DNA from: Candidatus Binataceae bacterium
GTDB taxonomy: Bacteria > Desulfobacterota > Binatia > Binatales > Binataceae
NCBI GenBank assembly: GCA_035508495.1
Contig: DATJMX010000025.1
Coordinates: forward strand, 1-64,000
DNA length: 64,000 nucleotides
Reading direction: 5' to 3'
The notes beneath the pieces are model-generated. The model ran no database searches. It was not told the origin of the DNA and saw only the letters and a program-made list of their open reading frames with translations. Shown one piece after another: positions 1-8,464 of this stretch. The translations under genes were made by a program, and so were the position numbers. Position 1 is the stretch's first letter; every line of letters starts with the position of its first letter.

Positions 1-2
1 TC

Positions 3-302
3 GTCGAGGGGCCCAAGCTGCTGCTGCCGACGGCGAATCGCAGCCGCAACTGGGTGAAGAACGTGACGCAGACGCCGAAAATCTCAGTCGCGATCGGCGA
101 CGCGACTTTCAGCGGCACCGCCCGCCGCCTCGACGACGGTCCCGAGCGTCAGCACGCGCTCGCACTCGTGATGCGCAAGTACTGGTACGCGGCGCCGTTC
201 ATGATGATCGCCCGGATGCTCTTCGCGGCGGGCCTGATGACCGATGCCAGCACCGGCTTTGAAGTCGCGCTCGACGAATCGCCCGCGCCGGCGCAGGTTT
301 GA
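3..302 (+). CDS. Split-barrel flavin/F420-type protein, 5'-truncated
   Basis: The reading frame is open from the window edge, so only the last 99 residues are present. The visible part (LLLPTANRSRNWVKNVTQTP, then a beta strand and SGTARRL) resembles the C-terminal half of DUF385/PPOX split-barrel proteins that bind F420 or FMN, where substrate-side strands are followed by a short helix. The family call rests on this pattern only. No catalytic residue can be checked. The stop lies 59 bases before the next gene on the same strand, so it could be co-transcribed with the acyl-CoA operon. Another PPOX-type protein occurs at 16551-17015. Confidence 0.5.
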   Translation, partial: VEGPKLLLPTANRSRNWVKNVTQTPKISVAIGDATFSGTARRLDDGPERQHALALVMRKYWYAAPFMMIARMLFAAGLMTDASTGFEVALDESPAPAQV

Positions 303-361
303 CAAGCGCGCCGTCATCCTAATAGCTAAGCCGAAGAATCCCTGGCGGAGAGTTTGCGCCG

Positions 362-1177
362 ATGCCGACCAAGTACGTCCAAGTCAAAGGCTATGCGACA
401 CAGATTTATTATCGCGGCAAAACCACGCTGCCCGACGTCATTCCTGATTTCTCGCGCGGCCGCACGATCGCGCTGATTCATGGCGCCGGTTCCAACGGCC
501 ACACCTTTCATCGCCAGGTCGAGGCGCTTGGCGAGAAGCACAGTCCGGTCGCCCTCGACTTGCCGGGTCATGGCCGCTCGAGCGGCGTCGAAGGTCTGAC
601 GACGGTCGGTGATTACGCCGATTTCATCGCCGCCTGGCTCGACACGTTGAAAATAAAGTCCGCCGTGATTCTCGGCCATTCGATGGGCGGGGCGATCGCG
701 ATGGAGTTCGCGCTGCGTCATCCCGCACGCGTCGATGCGCTCGTGCTCAGCTCGACCGCGGCGAAGTTCAATGTCACCCAGGAACGAATCGATGCGCTGC
801 GGGCGGTCTCGATGGGCCGCACGACGCAGGCGTTTAACACGGACGGCTACTCGCCTAAAACGATCAAGGACAACTTCGACGTCGTCCGCGAAGGATGGAT
901 GGAGCAGATCAAAACCGATCCGCGCGTGCGCTACGGCGACATCGTTGCCTGCTCGAAGGTCGATCTGCGTGAGGCCATTGCGAAAATCGACCAGCCGGCT
1001 TTGGTCCTCGCCGGCAAAGACGACCAGGGTACCACTGTCGATGACGCGGAGTTGATTGTCTCGAGGATTAAGGGCGCGAAACTCGAAGTCATCGCTGACG
1101 CGGGCCATTACTCGACTCGCGAGCAGCCGGCGCAATTCAACGCCGCCGTCCAGCAATTCGTCGATGGTCTTAAGTAG
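362..1177 (+). CDS. Alpha/beta-fold hydrolase
   Basis: This 271-residue single-domain protein has the full alpha/beta hydrolase signature. An oxyanion-hole motif HGAG lies at residues 40-43, the nucleophile elbow GHSMGG at 105-110 places the catalytic Ser at 107, an acid sits in GKDDQG near 220, and the His in DAGHY is at 249. There is no signal peptide, so it is cytoplasmic. The substrate cannot be read from the sequence. It opens a run of same-strand genes (thiolase-like, DUF35, PHP, two MaoC, acyl-CoA dehydrogenase) with gaps of 0-28 bases, so ester, lactone or C-C bond hydrolysis in a degradation pathway is the natural inference (meta-cleavage-product hydrolases share this fold). Confidence 0.8.
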   Translation: MPTKYVQVKGYATQIYYRGKTTLPDVIPDFSRGRTIALIHGAGSNGHTFHRQVEALGEKHSPVALDLPGHGRSSGVEGLTTVGDYADFIAAWLDTLKIKSAVILGHSMGGAIAMEFALRHPARVDALVLSSTAAKFNVTQERIDALRAVSMGRTTQAFNTDGYSPKTIKDNFDVVREGWMEQIKTDPRVRYGDIVACSKVDLREAIAKIDQPALVLAGKDDQGTTVDDAELIVSRIKGAKLEVIADAGHYSTREQPAQFNAAVQQFVDGLK

Positions 1178-1188
1178 GAAGCAGCTTC

Positions 1189-2337
1189 ATGAGCCTCAAA
1201 CATAAAACCGCAATCGTCGGCGCGTATGAGCATCCCGCGCGATTTGCTCCGGACAAGACCGCATTTCAGATCGCCGCCGAGAGTCTGCGCGGCGCGCTCG
1301 ACGACGCGGGCCTGACAATCAAGGACGTCGATGGAATCGCGTCGAGCGGGATGGCAGGCGGCATGGGCATCATCTCGCTCTGCGACTATTTGAACCTGCA
1401 GCCGAACTATATTGATTCGACGAGCGTGGGTGGCGCGTCGTTCCTGTTCCACGTCGCGCACGCGGCGGCCGCGGTAAACGCGGGATTATGCAACGTATGC
1501 GCTGTCGTGTTCGGCTCGACGGTCGCCTCGCGACCGGCAGGCGGCATGGGCGCGGGCGGTGCGGATCCATGCGATCAATATGAAGTGCCGTTTGGCGTTA
1601 CGACCGTCAACGCGTACGCGATGATCGCGCAGCGCCACATGCACGACTACGGCACAACGCCCGAGCAGCTCGCCGAAATCGCGGTCACGATGCGGCTGCA
1701 TGCGTCGATGAACCCGGCCGCCAAGTATCGCGAGCCGATCACGATCGATGACGTGCTGAAGTCGCGTTACATCGCGACCCCGCTGCATCTGCTCGATTGT
1801 TGCATCATCAGCGACGGCGGCGGCTGCGTGCTGGTCACATCGGAGGAGCGCGCGCGCAGCATGAAGAAGAAGCCCGTGTACCTGCTTGGAGCGGGCGAGA
1901 CAGCGCGGCACACTTCCGCCGGTCATCGCGATTTCCTCGAGCTCGCGGCGTATCAATCCGGCAAGCTCGCCTTCGAGCGCGCCGGCGTGACGCACAAAGA
2001 CATCGACATGGCGATGATCTACGACTCGTTCACGATCACCGTCCTGACGCAGCTCGAGAATCTGGGCTTCTGCAAGCGCGGCGAGGGTGGCGCGTTCGTG
2101 CAGGGCGGGCGGCTCCGCTTCGATGGTGAGCTGCCGCTCAACACCGACGGTGGCGGGCTCTCGTCGTGTCATCCGATGATGCGCGGGATGTTCCTGCTCA
2201 TCGAGGCGACCAGGCAGCTCCGCGGCGAATGCGGTGCGCGCCAGGTGAAGGACTGCAAGACCGCGCTATGCCACGGCACCGGCGGCGCGCTCGGCACGCG
2301 TCACTCGGGCGCAACGCTCGTACTCGGAACGGAATAG
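1189..2337 (+). CDS. Thiolase-superfamily (SCP-x/Ltp2-like) protein lacking the nucleophilic Cys
   Basis: The 382-residue protein has the two-domain thiolase fold of the sterol-carrier-protein-x/lipid-transfer group. The segment DSTSVGGASF followed by an Ala-rich helix is where ordinary thiolases have the nucleophile in CxSG, and here Gly/Ala occupy that place. A CHGTGGALG element remains near the C-terminus. In the characterised Ltp2 proteins of steroid side-chain degradation, loss of that Cys goes with retro-aldol cleavage and with need of a DUF35 partner. The next gene is exactly a DUF35 protein, 15 bases downstream. I infer an acyl-CoA aldolase or lyase complex rather than a thiolytic enzyme. 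The start has AGGAAG eight bases upstream. Confidence 0.75.
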   Translation: MSLKHKTAIVGAYEHPARFAPDKTAFQIAAESLRGALDDAGLTIKDVDGIASSGMAGGMGIISLCDYLNLQPNYIDSTSVGGASFLFHVAHAAAAVNAGLCNVCAVVFGSTVASRPAGGMGAGGADPCDQYEVPFGVTTVNAYAMIAQRHMHDYGTTPEQLAEIAVTMRLHASMNPAAKYREPITIDDVLKSRYIATPLHLLDCCIISDGGGCVLVTSEERARSMKKKPVYLLGAGETARHTSAGHRDFLELAAYQSGKLAFERAGVTHKDIDMAMIYDSFTITVLTQLENLGFCKRGEGGAFVQGGRLRFDGELPLNTDGGGLSSCHPMMRGMFLLIEATRQLRGECGARQVKDCKTALCHGTGGALGTRHSGATLVLGTE

Positions 2338-2352
2338 GCAGGAGCATCGACA

Positions 2353-2775
2353 ATGGCTGAACAGCAGAAGAAATACACAAAGCCCCTGCCGCAGATCGAC
2401 GAGGAAAGCCGCCCCTACTGGGAGGCGTTGCAGCGGCACGAATTGTACATCCAGAAATGCCGCGCCTGCGGCCATCAGTTTTTTCATCCGCGCGCCGAAT
2501 GCCCCGATTGCCTCTCGCCCAACCCCGAATGGGTCAAGTGCAAGGGCAGCGGCAAGGTGTACACCTTCAGCGTGACGCATCAGAATCCGACGCCCGGATT
2601 TCGCGAGGCGCTGCCGTATGTGCTCGCCTATGTCGAGCTCGACGAGGGCGTGAAAATGCTCACCAACCTTGTCGACTGCCAACCGGATACGGTTAAAATA
2701 GGGATGCCCGTCGAGGTCGTATACGAGGATGTCACGCCCGAGGTGACGCTCGCGAAATTTCGCCCGGCGAGGTGA
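2353..2775 (+). CDS. DUF35 OB-fold/zinc-ribbon acyl-CoA-associated protein
   Basis: A 140-residue protein with an N-terminal helical hook, a rubredoxin-like zinc ribbon (CRACGHQFFHPRAECPDC, four Cys at about residues 36-53) and a C-terminal OB fold. This is the standard DUF35 layout. DUF35 proteins form complexes with cysteine-less thiolase homologues (ChsH2 with Ltp2) or act in acyl-CoA binding. Placement directly behind such a thiolase homologue supports an obligate pair. CAGGAG precedes the ATG. Its stop overlaps the GTG start of the following gene (GTGA), indicating translational coupling. Confidence 0.85.
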   Translation: MAEQQKKYTKPLPQIDEESRPYWEALQRHELYIQKCRACGHQFFHPRAECPDCLSPNPEWVKCKGSGKVYTFSVTHQNPTPGFREALPYVLAYVELDEGVKMLTNLVDCQPDTVKIGMPVEVVYEDVTPEVTLAKFRPAR

Positions 2776-3470
2776 GGATAACCGCCCTGAGCACAATCCT
2801 TGATCTGCATACCCATAGCGAAGCTTCGGAAGACAGCCGCGCGCCGGTAGAGGCCTATCTCAACTGGATCAAGCTGCGTCACGCCGAACGGCCGCTCGAT
2901 GGAATCGTGCTGACCGAGCATCGGCAGTACAACCGCGAAGGCGAGTATCGTCCGCTCGAGGACAAGTTCGGACTGATGGTGCTGCGTGCGTCGGAAGTCG
3001 AGACCAACTACGGTCACATGCTCGTCTTCGGCGTGAATGACGACATTCTGGCGCGCTTTGATTTCGCCAATATCCGGCTCGATGCGCAGACTGTGATCGA
3101 CGAAGTCGCGAAGATGGGCGGGATCGTGGTCCCGTGTCATCCGGGGCGGCCGAATATCGGACTGTATGAGCATTACCAGGCAAAGCCTGCGCTGGAGAAC
3201 GTCGTCGCGGTCGAGGCGCTTAACGGCGGCTCGCGCAAGGGCGAGGACGAGCGCAGCGAGGAGCTCATCGCGAAGTTCGGCTATGCTGCAACGGGCGGCT
3301 CCGACAGCCATCTCGTCAGCCTGATCGGCCTTTGCGCAACGCGCTTCACCGCTGATATCAAGACGATCGATGACCTCGTGCGCGAGCTCAAATCCGGCAA
3401 CTACGAACCGGCCGACTTCCGTCCGCGGCGCAAGACCGTGCCGCACGCCGTCGCGGTAGAGACGAGATAA
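2772..3470 (+). CDS. PHP-domain metal-dependent hydrolase
   Basis: The 232-residue protein begins with the PHP motif LHTHSEAS at residues 12-19 and continues with TEH near 49, CHPGRP near 120 and GGSDSH near 177. These are the conserved metal-binding His/Asp clusters of the polymerase-and-histidinol-phosphatase superfamily, which hydrolyses phosphoesters or related bonds with two or three metal ions. The GTG start overlaps the DUF35 stop. A PHP protein is unexpected between a DUF35 gene and MaoC genes. Its substrate is unknown and I give no specific name. Confidence 0.75.
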   Translation: MRITALSTILDLHTHSEASEDSRAPVEAYLNWIKLRHAERPLDGIVLTEHRQYNREGEYRPLEDKFGLMVLRASEVETNYGHMLVFGVNDDILARFDFANIRLDAQTVIDEVAKMGGIVVPCHPGRPNIGLYEHYQAKPALENVVAVEALNGGSRKGEDERSEELIAKFGYAATGGSDSHLVSLIGLCATRFTADIKTIDDLVRELKSGNYEPADFRPRRKTVPHAVAVETR

Positions 3471-3473
3471 CAA

Positions 3474-3917
3474 ATGGTCGATTACGATCCAGCAATAATC
3501 AACAAGGTGTTTGAGACCACCGATCCGGTCGAGGTCAAACCTCATCGGATTGCGGAATACTGCGCCGCGGTCGGCGAGACCAATCCGCTCTTCACCGATG
3601 AGGAAGCGGCGAAGAAGGGACCGTATGGATCGCTGATCGCGCCGCCGTCGTTCGCGGTCACGTTCCGCAACGGACGCAACTTCTTTCAGCATATTCCGCG
3701 CTTCGGCAAGCGCGGCTTCGACGCGGGCAAGGACGTCGAGTTCGTGGCGCCGATTCACGCGGGCGACAAGATCGTGCTGAGCTCGGCGGTCAAGGAAATC
3801 TACGACAAGACCGGACGCACGGGCACGATGGTGTTCGTCGTGATCCGATCGACGCTCACCAACCAGAAGGGCGAGGTCGTCGCGCATATCGACCATCGCT
3901 TCATGAACCGTCCCTGA
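3474..3917 (+). CDS. MaoC-like N-terminal (FAS1-type) dehydratase subunit
   Basis: The 147-residue hot-dog protein resembles the MaoC_dehydrat_N family (HadA-like subunits). The hydratase-2 motif region reads AVGETNPLFTDEEA. Glu35 takes the place of the usual catalytic Asp, Asn37 is kept, and Phe40 replaces the catalytic His. In heterodimeric enzymes such as HadAB the HadA-like subunit is non-catalytic and shapes the acyl tunnel, so this fits a structural partner for the next gene. Three bases separate it from the PHP gene, within one operon. Confidence 0.8.
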   Translation: MVDYDPAIINKVFETTDPVEVKPHRIAEYCAAVGETNPLFTDEEAAKKGPYGSLIAPPSFAVTFRNGRNFFQHIPRFGKRGFDAGKDVEFVAPIHAGDKIVLSSAVKEIYDKTGRTGTMVFVVIRSTLTNQKGEVVAHIDHRFMNRP

Positions 3918-3945
3918 CGGAATTCGCTGCGGGAATCAAAAAAAC

Positions 3946-4368
3946 GTGAAGAGCTTCCAGGAAATCAATGTCGGCGACACTCTCGGCCCGCTCGAACTGC
4001 ACGTGAGCAAGGACCAGGTCCGCGCGTACGCGAAGATCATGGGTTTCGGCGATATCGCCGGGCGCTTCACCGACGAAGAAGCGGCCAAGAAGGAGGGGCT
4101 CCCGGGGATCATCCTGCCCGGCAACATGAGCCTCGGACTTTTGACCAAGCTCGTCACCGACTGGATCGGCGCCGATGGTGGCGCGCGCCTGTCGCGAATC
4201 GGCACCACGTACCGCGTGCCGGTACAGCCCGATCGCACGATCATGATTCACGGCTTTGTGACCAACACCAACGCCGCCGATCGCACGGCGGAGATCGACG
4301 TGTGGGTCGAGAATGAAGACGCCGAGCGCCTCGTGACCGGCACCGCAACGGTGGAGTTCGCGAAGTAA
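3946..4368 (+). CDS. MaoC-like dehydratase/hydratase subunit
   Basis: A 140-residue hot-dog protein, the expected catalytic partner (HadB/ChsH1-like) of the preceding MaoC_N-type gene. The motif region GFGDIAGRFTDEEAAKKEG keeps Asp36 but has Ala and Phe where the family has Asn and His (Phe41). The helix ILPGNMSLGLL that follows is typical. The protein could therefore bind enoyl- or hydroxyacyl-CoA without classic hydration chemistry, or use different residues. Start is GTG. The stop shares one base with the ATG of the acyl-CoA dehydrogenase (TAATG). Confidence 0.8.
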   Translation: MKSFQEINVGDTLGPLELHVSKDQVRAYAKIMGFGDIAGRFTDEEAAKKEGLPGIILPGNMSLGLLTKLVTDWIGADGGARLSRIGTTYRVPVQPDRTIMIHGFVTNTNAADRTAEIDVWVENEDAERLVTGTATVEFAK

Positions 4369-5534
4369 TGGAGCCGCGATACATTACGCCCGAGCATCGC
4401 ACGTTCCGCGAATCGCTGCGCTCGCATATCCAGCGGCATATCGCGCCGCACGCGCTCAAATGGGAAGACGCGCGCAAGGTTCCGCGCGAGGCGTGGCTTG
4501 AGATGGGCCGCCTGGGATTTCTCTGCCCGTGGGCTGATCCCAAGTACGGTGGCAGCGGCGCGGATTTCGGCTACAGCGCCATCTTGCGTGAAGAAATGGT
4601 CCGCTCGGGATCGACGGGCCTCTCCGAAGGCGCCGCGGTCCATACCGATATCGTTGCGCCATATTTCGAGCGCTTCGGCTCCGAGGAGCAGAAGCAGCGC
4701 TGGCTTCCCGGATGCGTCAGCGGTGAGTTCATCGCGGCGATCGGCATGACCGAACCCGACGCCGGTTCCGATGTCGCGGGAATCCGCACTAGCGCGGTCC
4801 GCGACGGCGATCATTACGTCGTCAATGGTCAGAAGATATTCATCACCAATGGCATGAACTGCGATCTGATCCTGATGGCGGTGCGGACCACGCCGCAGTC
4901 GCAGGCGGGGCCGCGTCATAGTGGTGTCAGCCTGCTAGTGATCGAAAACGGTACGCCCGGGTTCATCAAGCATCGCCAGCTCGACAAGATGGGCCTGCAT
5001 GGCCAGGACACGGCGGAACTCTTCTTCGAGGATTGCCGCGTGCCCGTATCGAACCTGCTCGGCCAGGAGGGCGCGGGCTTCAAGTACCTGATGCAGAACC
5101 TGCAGCGCGAGCGGCTCATCGTCGCGATCGGATGCCAGGCGTATTCCGAGTGGATGCTCGAGAAGACGATCGCATACACGCAGACGCGCAAAGCGTTCAA
5201 CAAACCGATCGCGGCGTTTCAGCACAACTCATTCAAGCTCGCCGAGATGGCGACCGAAGTTAGAATCGGCCGCTCCTTCATCGATCGCCTCGTCGATACC
5301 TTCATCGAGGGCAAAGAAGACATCACGACCGAAGTCTCGATGGCGAAGTGGTGGATCAGCGAGAAGGCGAATCAGATCGCGTACGAATGCGTGCAGCTCC
5401 ACGGCGGCTATGGCTTCATGCGCGAGTTCGAGATCTGCCGCGACTACATGGACGTGCGCGCGATGCCGATCTACGCCGGCACCAATGAAGTGATGAAGCA
5501 AATCATCGCCAAGCGCCTCGGCTTCGGCGAGTAG
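4368..5534 (+). CDS. Acyl-CoA dehydrogenase family protein
   Basis: The 388-residue protein has the full ACAD layout: N-terminal helical domain, FAD-binding middle domain with IGMTEPDAGSDVAGI, and C-terminal helical domain with QLHGGYGFMREF and PIYAGTNEVMKQIIAKRLG. The MCAD-type catalytic Glu before GT is Ala here. A Glu in the helix-G segment YSEWMLE (about residue 261) sits where long-chain and isovaleryl-type dehydrogenases have their base. It therefore probably oxidises a long or branched acyl-CoA. It is the last gene of the operon, coupled by a one-base overlap to the MaoC gene. Confidence 0.9.
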   Translation: MEPRYITPEHRTFRESLRSHIQRHIAPHALKWEDARKVPREAWLEMGRLGFLCPWADPKYGGSGADFGYSAILREEMVRSGSTGLSEGAAVHTDIVAPYFERFGSEEQKQRWLPGCVSGEFIAAIGMTEPDAGSDVAGIRTSAVRDGDHYVVNGQKIFITNGMNCDLILMAVRTTPQSQAGPRHSGVSLLVIENGTPGFIKHRQLDKMGLHGQDTAELFFEDCRVPVSNLLGQEGAGFKYLMQNLQRERLIVAIGCQAYSEWMLEKTIAYTQTRKAFNKPIAAFQHNSFKLAEMATEVRIGRSFIDRLVDTFIEGKEDITTEVSMAKWWISEKANQIAYECVQLHGGYGFMREFEICRDYMDVRAMPIYAGTNEVMKQIIAKRLGFGE

Positions 5535-5735
5535 CGACACCGATCGAGCTCCTGAAAATAGCCTCGACTGCGGCTGGAGGCCATGGCGGAAGCCGCACGC
5601 CGGAGACGCGGCTGTTCGGCCTCCGGGGGCAATCAGCGGTGCGGGTGCAGCGCCAGGAGTAAGAAATCTCGCCGATCACTTTAGTGCAAATCGCGGCACA
5701 AACCGGGTTACACTCAGCTCCACGAGGTAACTCCG

Positions 5736-6599
5736 ATGCTGACAACCGTAAAAGAGTTCCTGCAGCAGGTGATGCGCGACTTCTCTCAGGATGAATGTCC
5801 GTCGATGGCGGCGGCGTTGGCATATGCGACTTTGTTCGCGCTGCCCTCGCTCTTGTTGATAGTCATTTTCATTGCCGGACTCGTTCTCGGGCCCAAAGCG
5901 GCGAGCGGCCAGATCGAGGCGAGGTTGAGCGGCGCCATGGGGGCCCAGGCGGCGGCGCAAATCCAGACCATGGTCAGCAACGTGGCTGAGAACCGCAAAG
6001 GCGGGTTAGTCGCGACGGCGCTTGGAATCGTGGGGCTTCTTCTCTCGGCTACTGGCGTGCTGATGCAGCTTCAGCAGTGTCTCAACAAGGCCTGGAAGGT
6101 AAAGGCCGTCGGCTCCGGCGTCCGGAATTTCGCGATGAAGCGCGTGCGCTCAGGCCTGCTCCTGGTGGGCGCCGGTGTCTTGGCAATGATTTCGGTGGCA
6201 GCGAGTTCGGCGATTTCGGCCCTGGCCAAGATGCTGCCTTTTGCGGGAGCTGCGCACGCGGGCGAGGTTTTCACGTCCCTTGCGATGTTCACGTTGATCT
6301 TTGCCGCAATTCTCAAAGTGATGTCCGACGTAGAGTTGCGCTGGAGCGACGTCTGGGTGGGAGGGTTTTTCATCGCGATATTGTTCGTGGTCGGGAAATT
6401 CCTGCTCGCGATTTACCTCGCTCATGCTGGAAAGGCGAGCGCCTACGGAGCCGCCGGCTCGCTCGCGCTGATCCTGATGTGGACTTACTATTCGGCGCTC
6501 ATCTTGCTCCTGGGAGTTGAATTGACCCAGGTCTGGGTCCGTCGCGGCGGGCGCGATATTGAGCCGAAAGAAGGCGCCGTGCGACTCGTTTCGGTCTGA
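5736..6599 (+). CDS. YihY/BrkB family inner-membrane protein
   Basis: A 287-residue integral membrane protein with about six hydrophobic segments, starting with a cytoplasmic N-terminus (SQDECPSMAAALAYATLFAL) typical of YihY/virulence factor BrkB proteins, formerly misnamed ribonuclease BN. The conserved pattern of small residues in TM1 and the final GSLALILMWTYYSALILLLG segment fit the family. The molecular role of YihY is not settled. The ATG is preceded by CACGAGGT with proper spacing. It stands alone, convergent with zwf, and 201 bases separate it from the acyl-CoA operon. Confidence 0.85.
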   Translation: MLTTVKEFLQQVMRDFSQDECPSMAAALAYATLFALPSLLLIVIFIAGLVLGPKAASGQIEARLSGAMGAQAAAQIQTMVSNVAENRKGGLVATALGIVGLLLSATGVLMQLQQCLNKAWKVKAVGSGVRNFAMKRVRSGLLLVGAGVLAMISVAASSAISALAKMLPFAGAAHAGEVFTSLAMFTLIFAAILKVMSDVELRWSDVWVGGFFIAILFVVGKFLLAIYLAHAGKASAYGAAGSLALILMWTYYSALILLLGVELTQVWVRRGGRDIEPKEGAVRLVSV

Positions 6600-6768
6600 C
6601 TTCGTGAGCCGATCGAGTCGTTTCAGAGTCAAAGACAGAAGAAAAAATCACTACCAGGAAACAAATGCACCAAGGCATCAGCGCCGCGCCTCTTCGAAAA
6701 CTGTTTCGGACTTTGTGGCTTCGTGCCTTGTTGGTGCTCAGTCATCCGAGAGTTTGAAAAGGATCGAC

Positions 6769-8289
6769 CTAAGGCTCGTGCCACATCTTGCCGTCGGCGA
6801 TGATTAGTTTCTCGGCGGCGACTGGTCCCCAGGTGCCAGCGGAATAATCCTGGATCGGTGAGCGGCCGCGATCCTGCCATCCGTCGAGGATACCCTGGAC
6901 GAACTCCCAGGACTTCTCGACGAACGAGCCGCTCGGGAACAGCGTATGATCGCCGTCCATCACATCGAGTAAGAGCCGCTCGTACGCGTCAGGCGATACG
7001 CCCCCGCCGAATGCATTTTCATAGCTGAGATTCATCCGCACCGGCCGCAGCGACAGGTCGAGGCCCGGCTGCTTCGCCATTACGTCGAACGAAAATCCTT
7101 CGTCAGGCTGGATGCGAATCGTCAGCAGGTTCGCCGGCAGCGTCGAATCGCGGTTGAAGAGAATCTGCGGCACGTCCTTGAACTGTACGAAGATCGAGCT
7201 CGCGCGCTTGGGCAATCGCTTGCCGGTGCGGATATAGAACGGCACACCCGACCATCGCCAATTGTCGACGTAGGTCTTCAGCGCGACGAAGGTTTCGGTC
7301 ATCGAGTTGTCGGGGATGCCCTCCTCGTCCATGTAGCCGACTACCGGCTTGCCTTCCTCCGAGCCTGCGGTGTAGCGGGCGCGTACGGTGTTGCTGCGCA
7401 CGTTCTCGCTGCGCAATGGCCTCAAGGCGCGCAGCACGTTGAGCTTCGATTCTTCGATCGCGTTGGCGTCGAGCGAAACCGGCGGCTCCATCGCGAGCAT
7501 CGAGAGCGTTTGCAGGATGTGATTCTGAACCATGTCGCGCAACGCGCCGGCGCCGTCGTAGTACATCGCGCGCGTGCCGAGACCTTCCTCCTCGGCGACC
7601 GTTATCTGCACGTGATCGACATTGCGCGAGCCCCACAGGCGCTCGAAGATATTGTTGCCGAAGCGCAGCACCAGCAGGTTCTGCAGCGTCTCCTTGCCGA
7701 GGTAATGATCGATGCGAAAGATCTGTGACTCGTCGAGATGCTTCAGCAGGGTGCGGTTGATTTCGAGCGCGCTCGAGAGATCGTGGCCGATCGGCTTTTC
7801 GACCACGATGCGCGCGAAGTGCGGCGAGCCCGGCGCCACCAGCAACCCGGCTTCCTCGAGGCGCTGCACGCTGTCGATAATCGCTTCGGGCGGCACCGAC
7901 AAATAGAAGATGCGATTGGGCGGAATCTTGCGCGCCTTCTCGATCTCCTCGAGCTTGCTCTTGAGCCGCGTGAAGCCGTCCGGTTTGTCGAGGCCCGACA
8001 GGTAGTCAAGTCCCTCGGAGAAAGTCTGCCAGCACTTTTCATCGACCTTCAGACGCGAGAAGCGATCGGTCCAGTCGCGCGCGCTCTTGCGGAAGTCGTC
8101 GAGCGAGATCTCGCGCCGCGCAAAACCCAGCACGGCGCTCTGCGGCGACATCAGGCCCTGGCCGCACGCGACGAGATTGTACAGCGCCGGAATCAGCTTG
8201 CGCTTGGCGAGGTCGCCCGAAGCGCCGAAAATCACGACCGTGCATGGCGGCGCGGCATGGGTCTTCTGGATTGTCAGTATCTGGTCCAT
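6769..8289 (-). CDS. zwf: Glucose-6-phosphate 1-dehydrogenase
   Basis: Oxidises glucose-6-phosphate to 6-phosphogluconolactone with NAD(P)+, the first step of the oxidative pentose phosphate and Entner-Doudoroff routes. The 506 residues match the family length. The nucleotide motif FGASGDLAKRK lies at 21-31 and the substrate-binding signature RIDHYLGKE at 192-200, with the C-terminal domain intact. It is not clustered with pgl, gnd or edd here. It is transcribed away from the VanZ-like gene, and the 175-base divergent gap must hold both promoters, though I could not pick out clear boxes. Confidence 0.97.
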   Translation of the reverse strand: MDQILTIQKTHAAPPCTVVIFGASGDLAKRKLIPALYNLVACGQGLMSPQSAVLGFARREISLDDFRKSARDWTDRFSRLKVDEKCWQTFSEGLDYLSGLDKPDGFTRLKSKLEEIEKARKIPPNRIFYLSVPPEAIIDSVQRLEEAGLLVAPGSPHFARIVVEKPIGHDLSSALEINRTLLKHLDESQIFRIDHYLGKETLQNLLVLRFGNNIFERLWGSRNVDHVQITVAEEEGLGTRAMYYDGAGALRDMVQNHILQTLSMLAMEPPVSLDANAIEESKLNVLRALRPLRSENVRSNTVRARYTAGSEEGKPVVGYMDEEGIPDNSMTETFVALKTYVDNWRWSGVPFYIRTGKRLPKRASSIFVQFKDVPQILFNRDSTLPANLLTIRIQPDEGFSFDVMAKQPGLDLSLRPVRMNLSYENAFGGGVSPDAYERLLLDVMDGDHTLFPSGSFVEKSWEFVQGILDGWQDRGRSPIQDYSAGTWGPVAAEKLIIADGKMWHEP

Positions 8290-8464
8290 CGCACAGGCCT
8301 CTCAATCGATGATGCGGTGTCGAAGTCGGCTTAGCTTGGCATCGCTCGACTCAAGTGTGGCACGTTGCCGAATTCATGAAAAAGGACTTCGTCGCATCTG
8401 ATGCTCGGCGTCGAGGATAGTTTCGCCGCACTTGCGAATCGGTTAAGCTGTCGCGACTGCAGTG

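Noticed and set aside
5535..5735. GC-rich inverted repeats after the acyl-CoA dehydrogenase
   Set aside because: Short stems around GCCTC/GAGGC without a T-run; not convincing as a terminator.
6665..6738. Inverted repeat GCACCAAGGCA ... TGCCTTGTTGGTGC between yihY-like gene and zwf
   Set aside because: The arms are about 50 bases apart and unequal, with no T-run, so a shared terminator is not supported.
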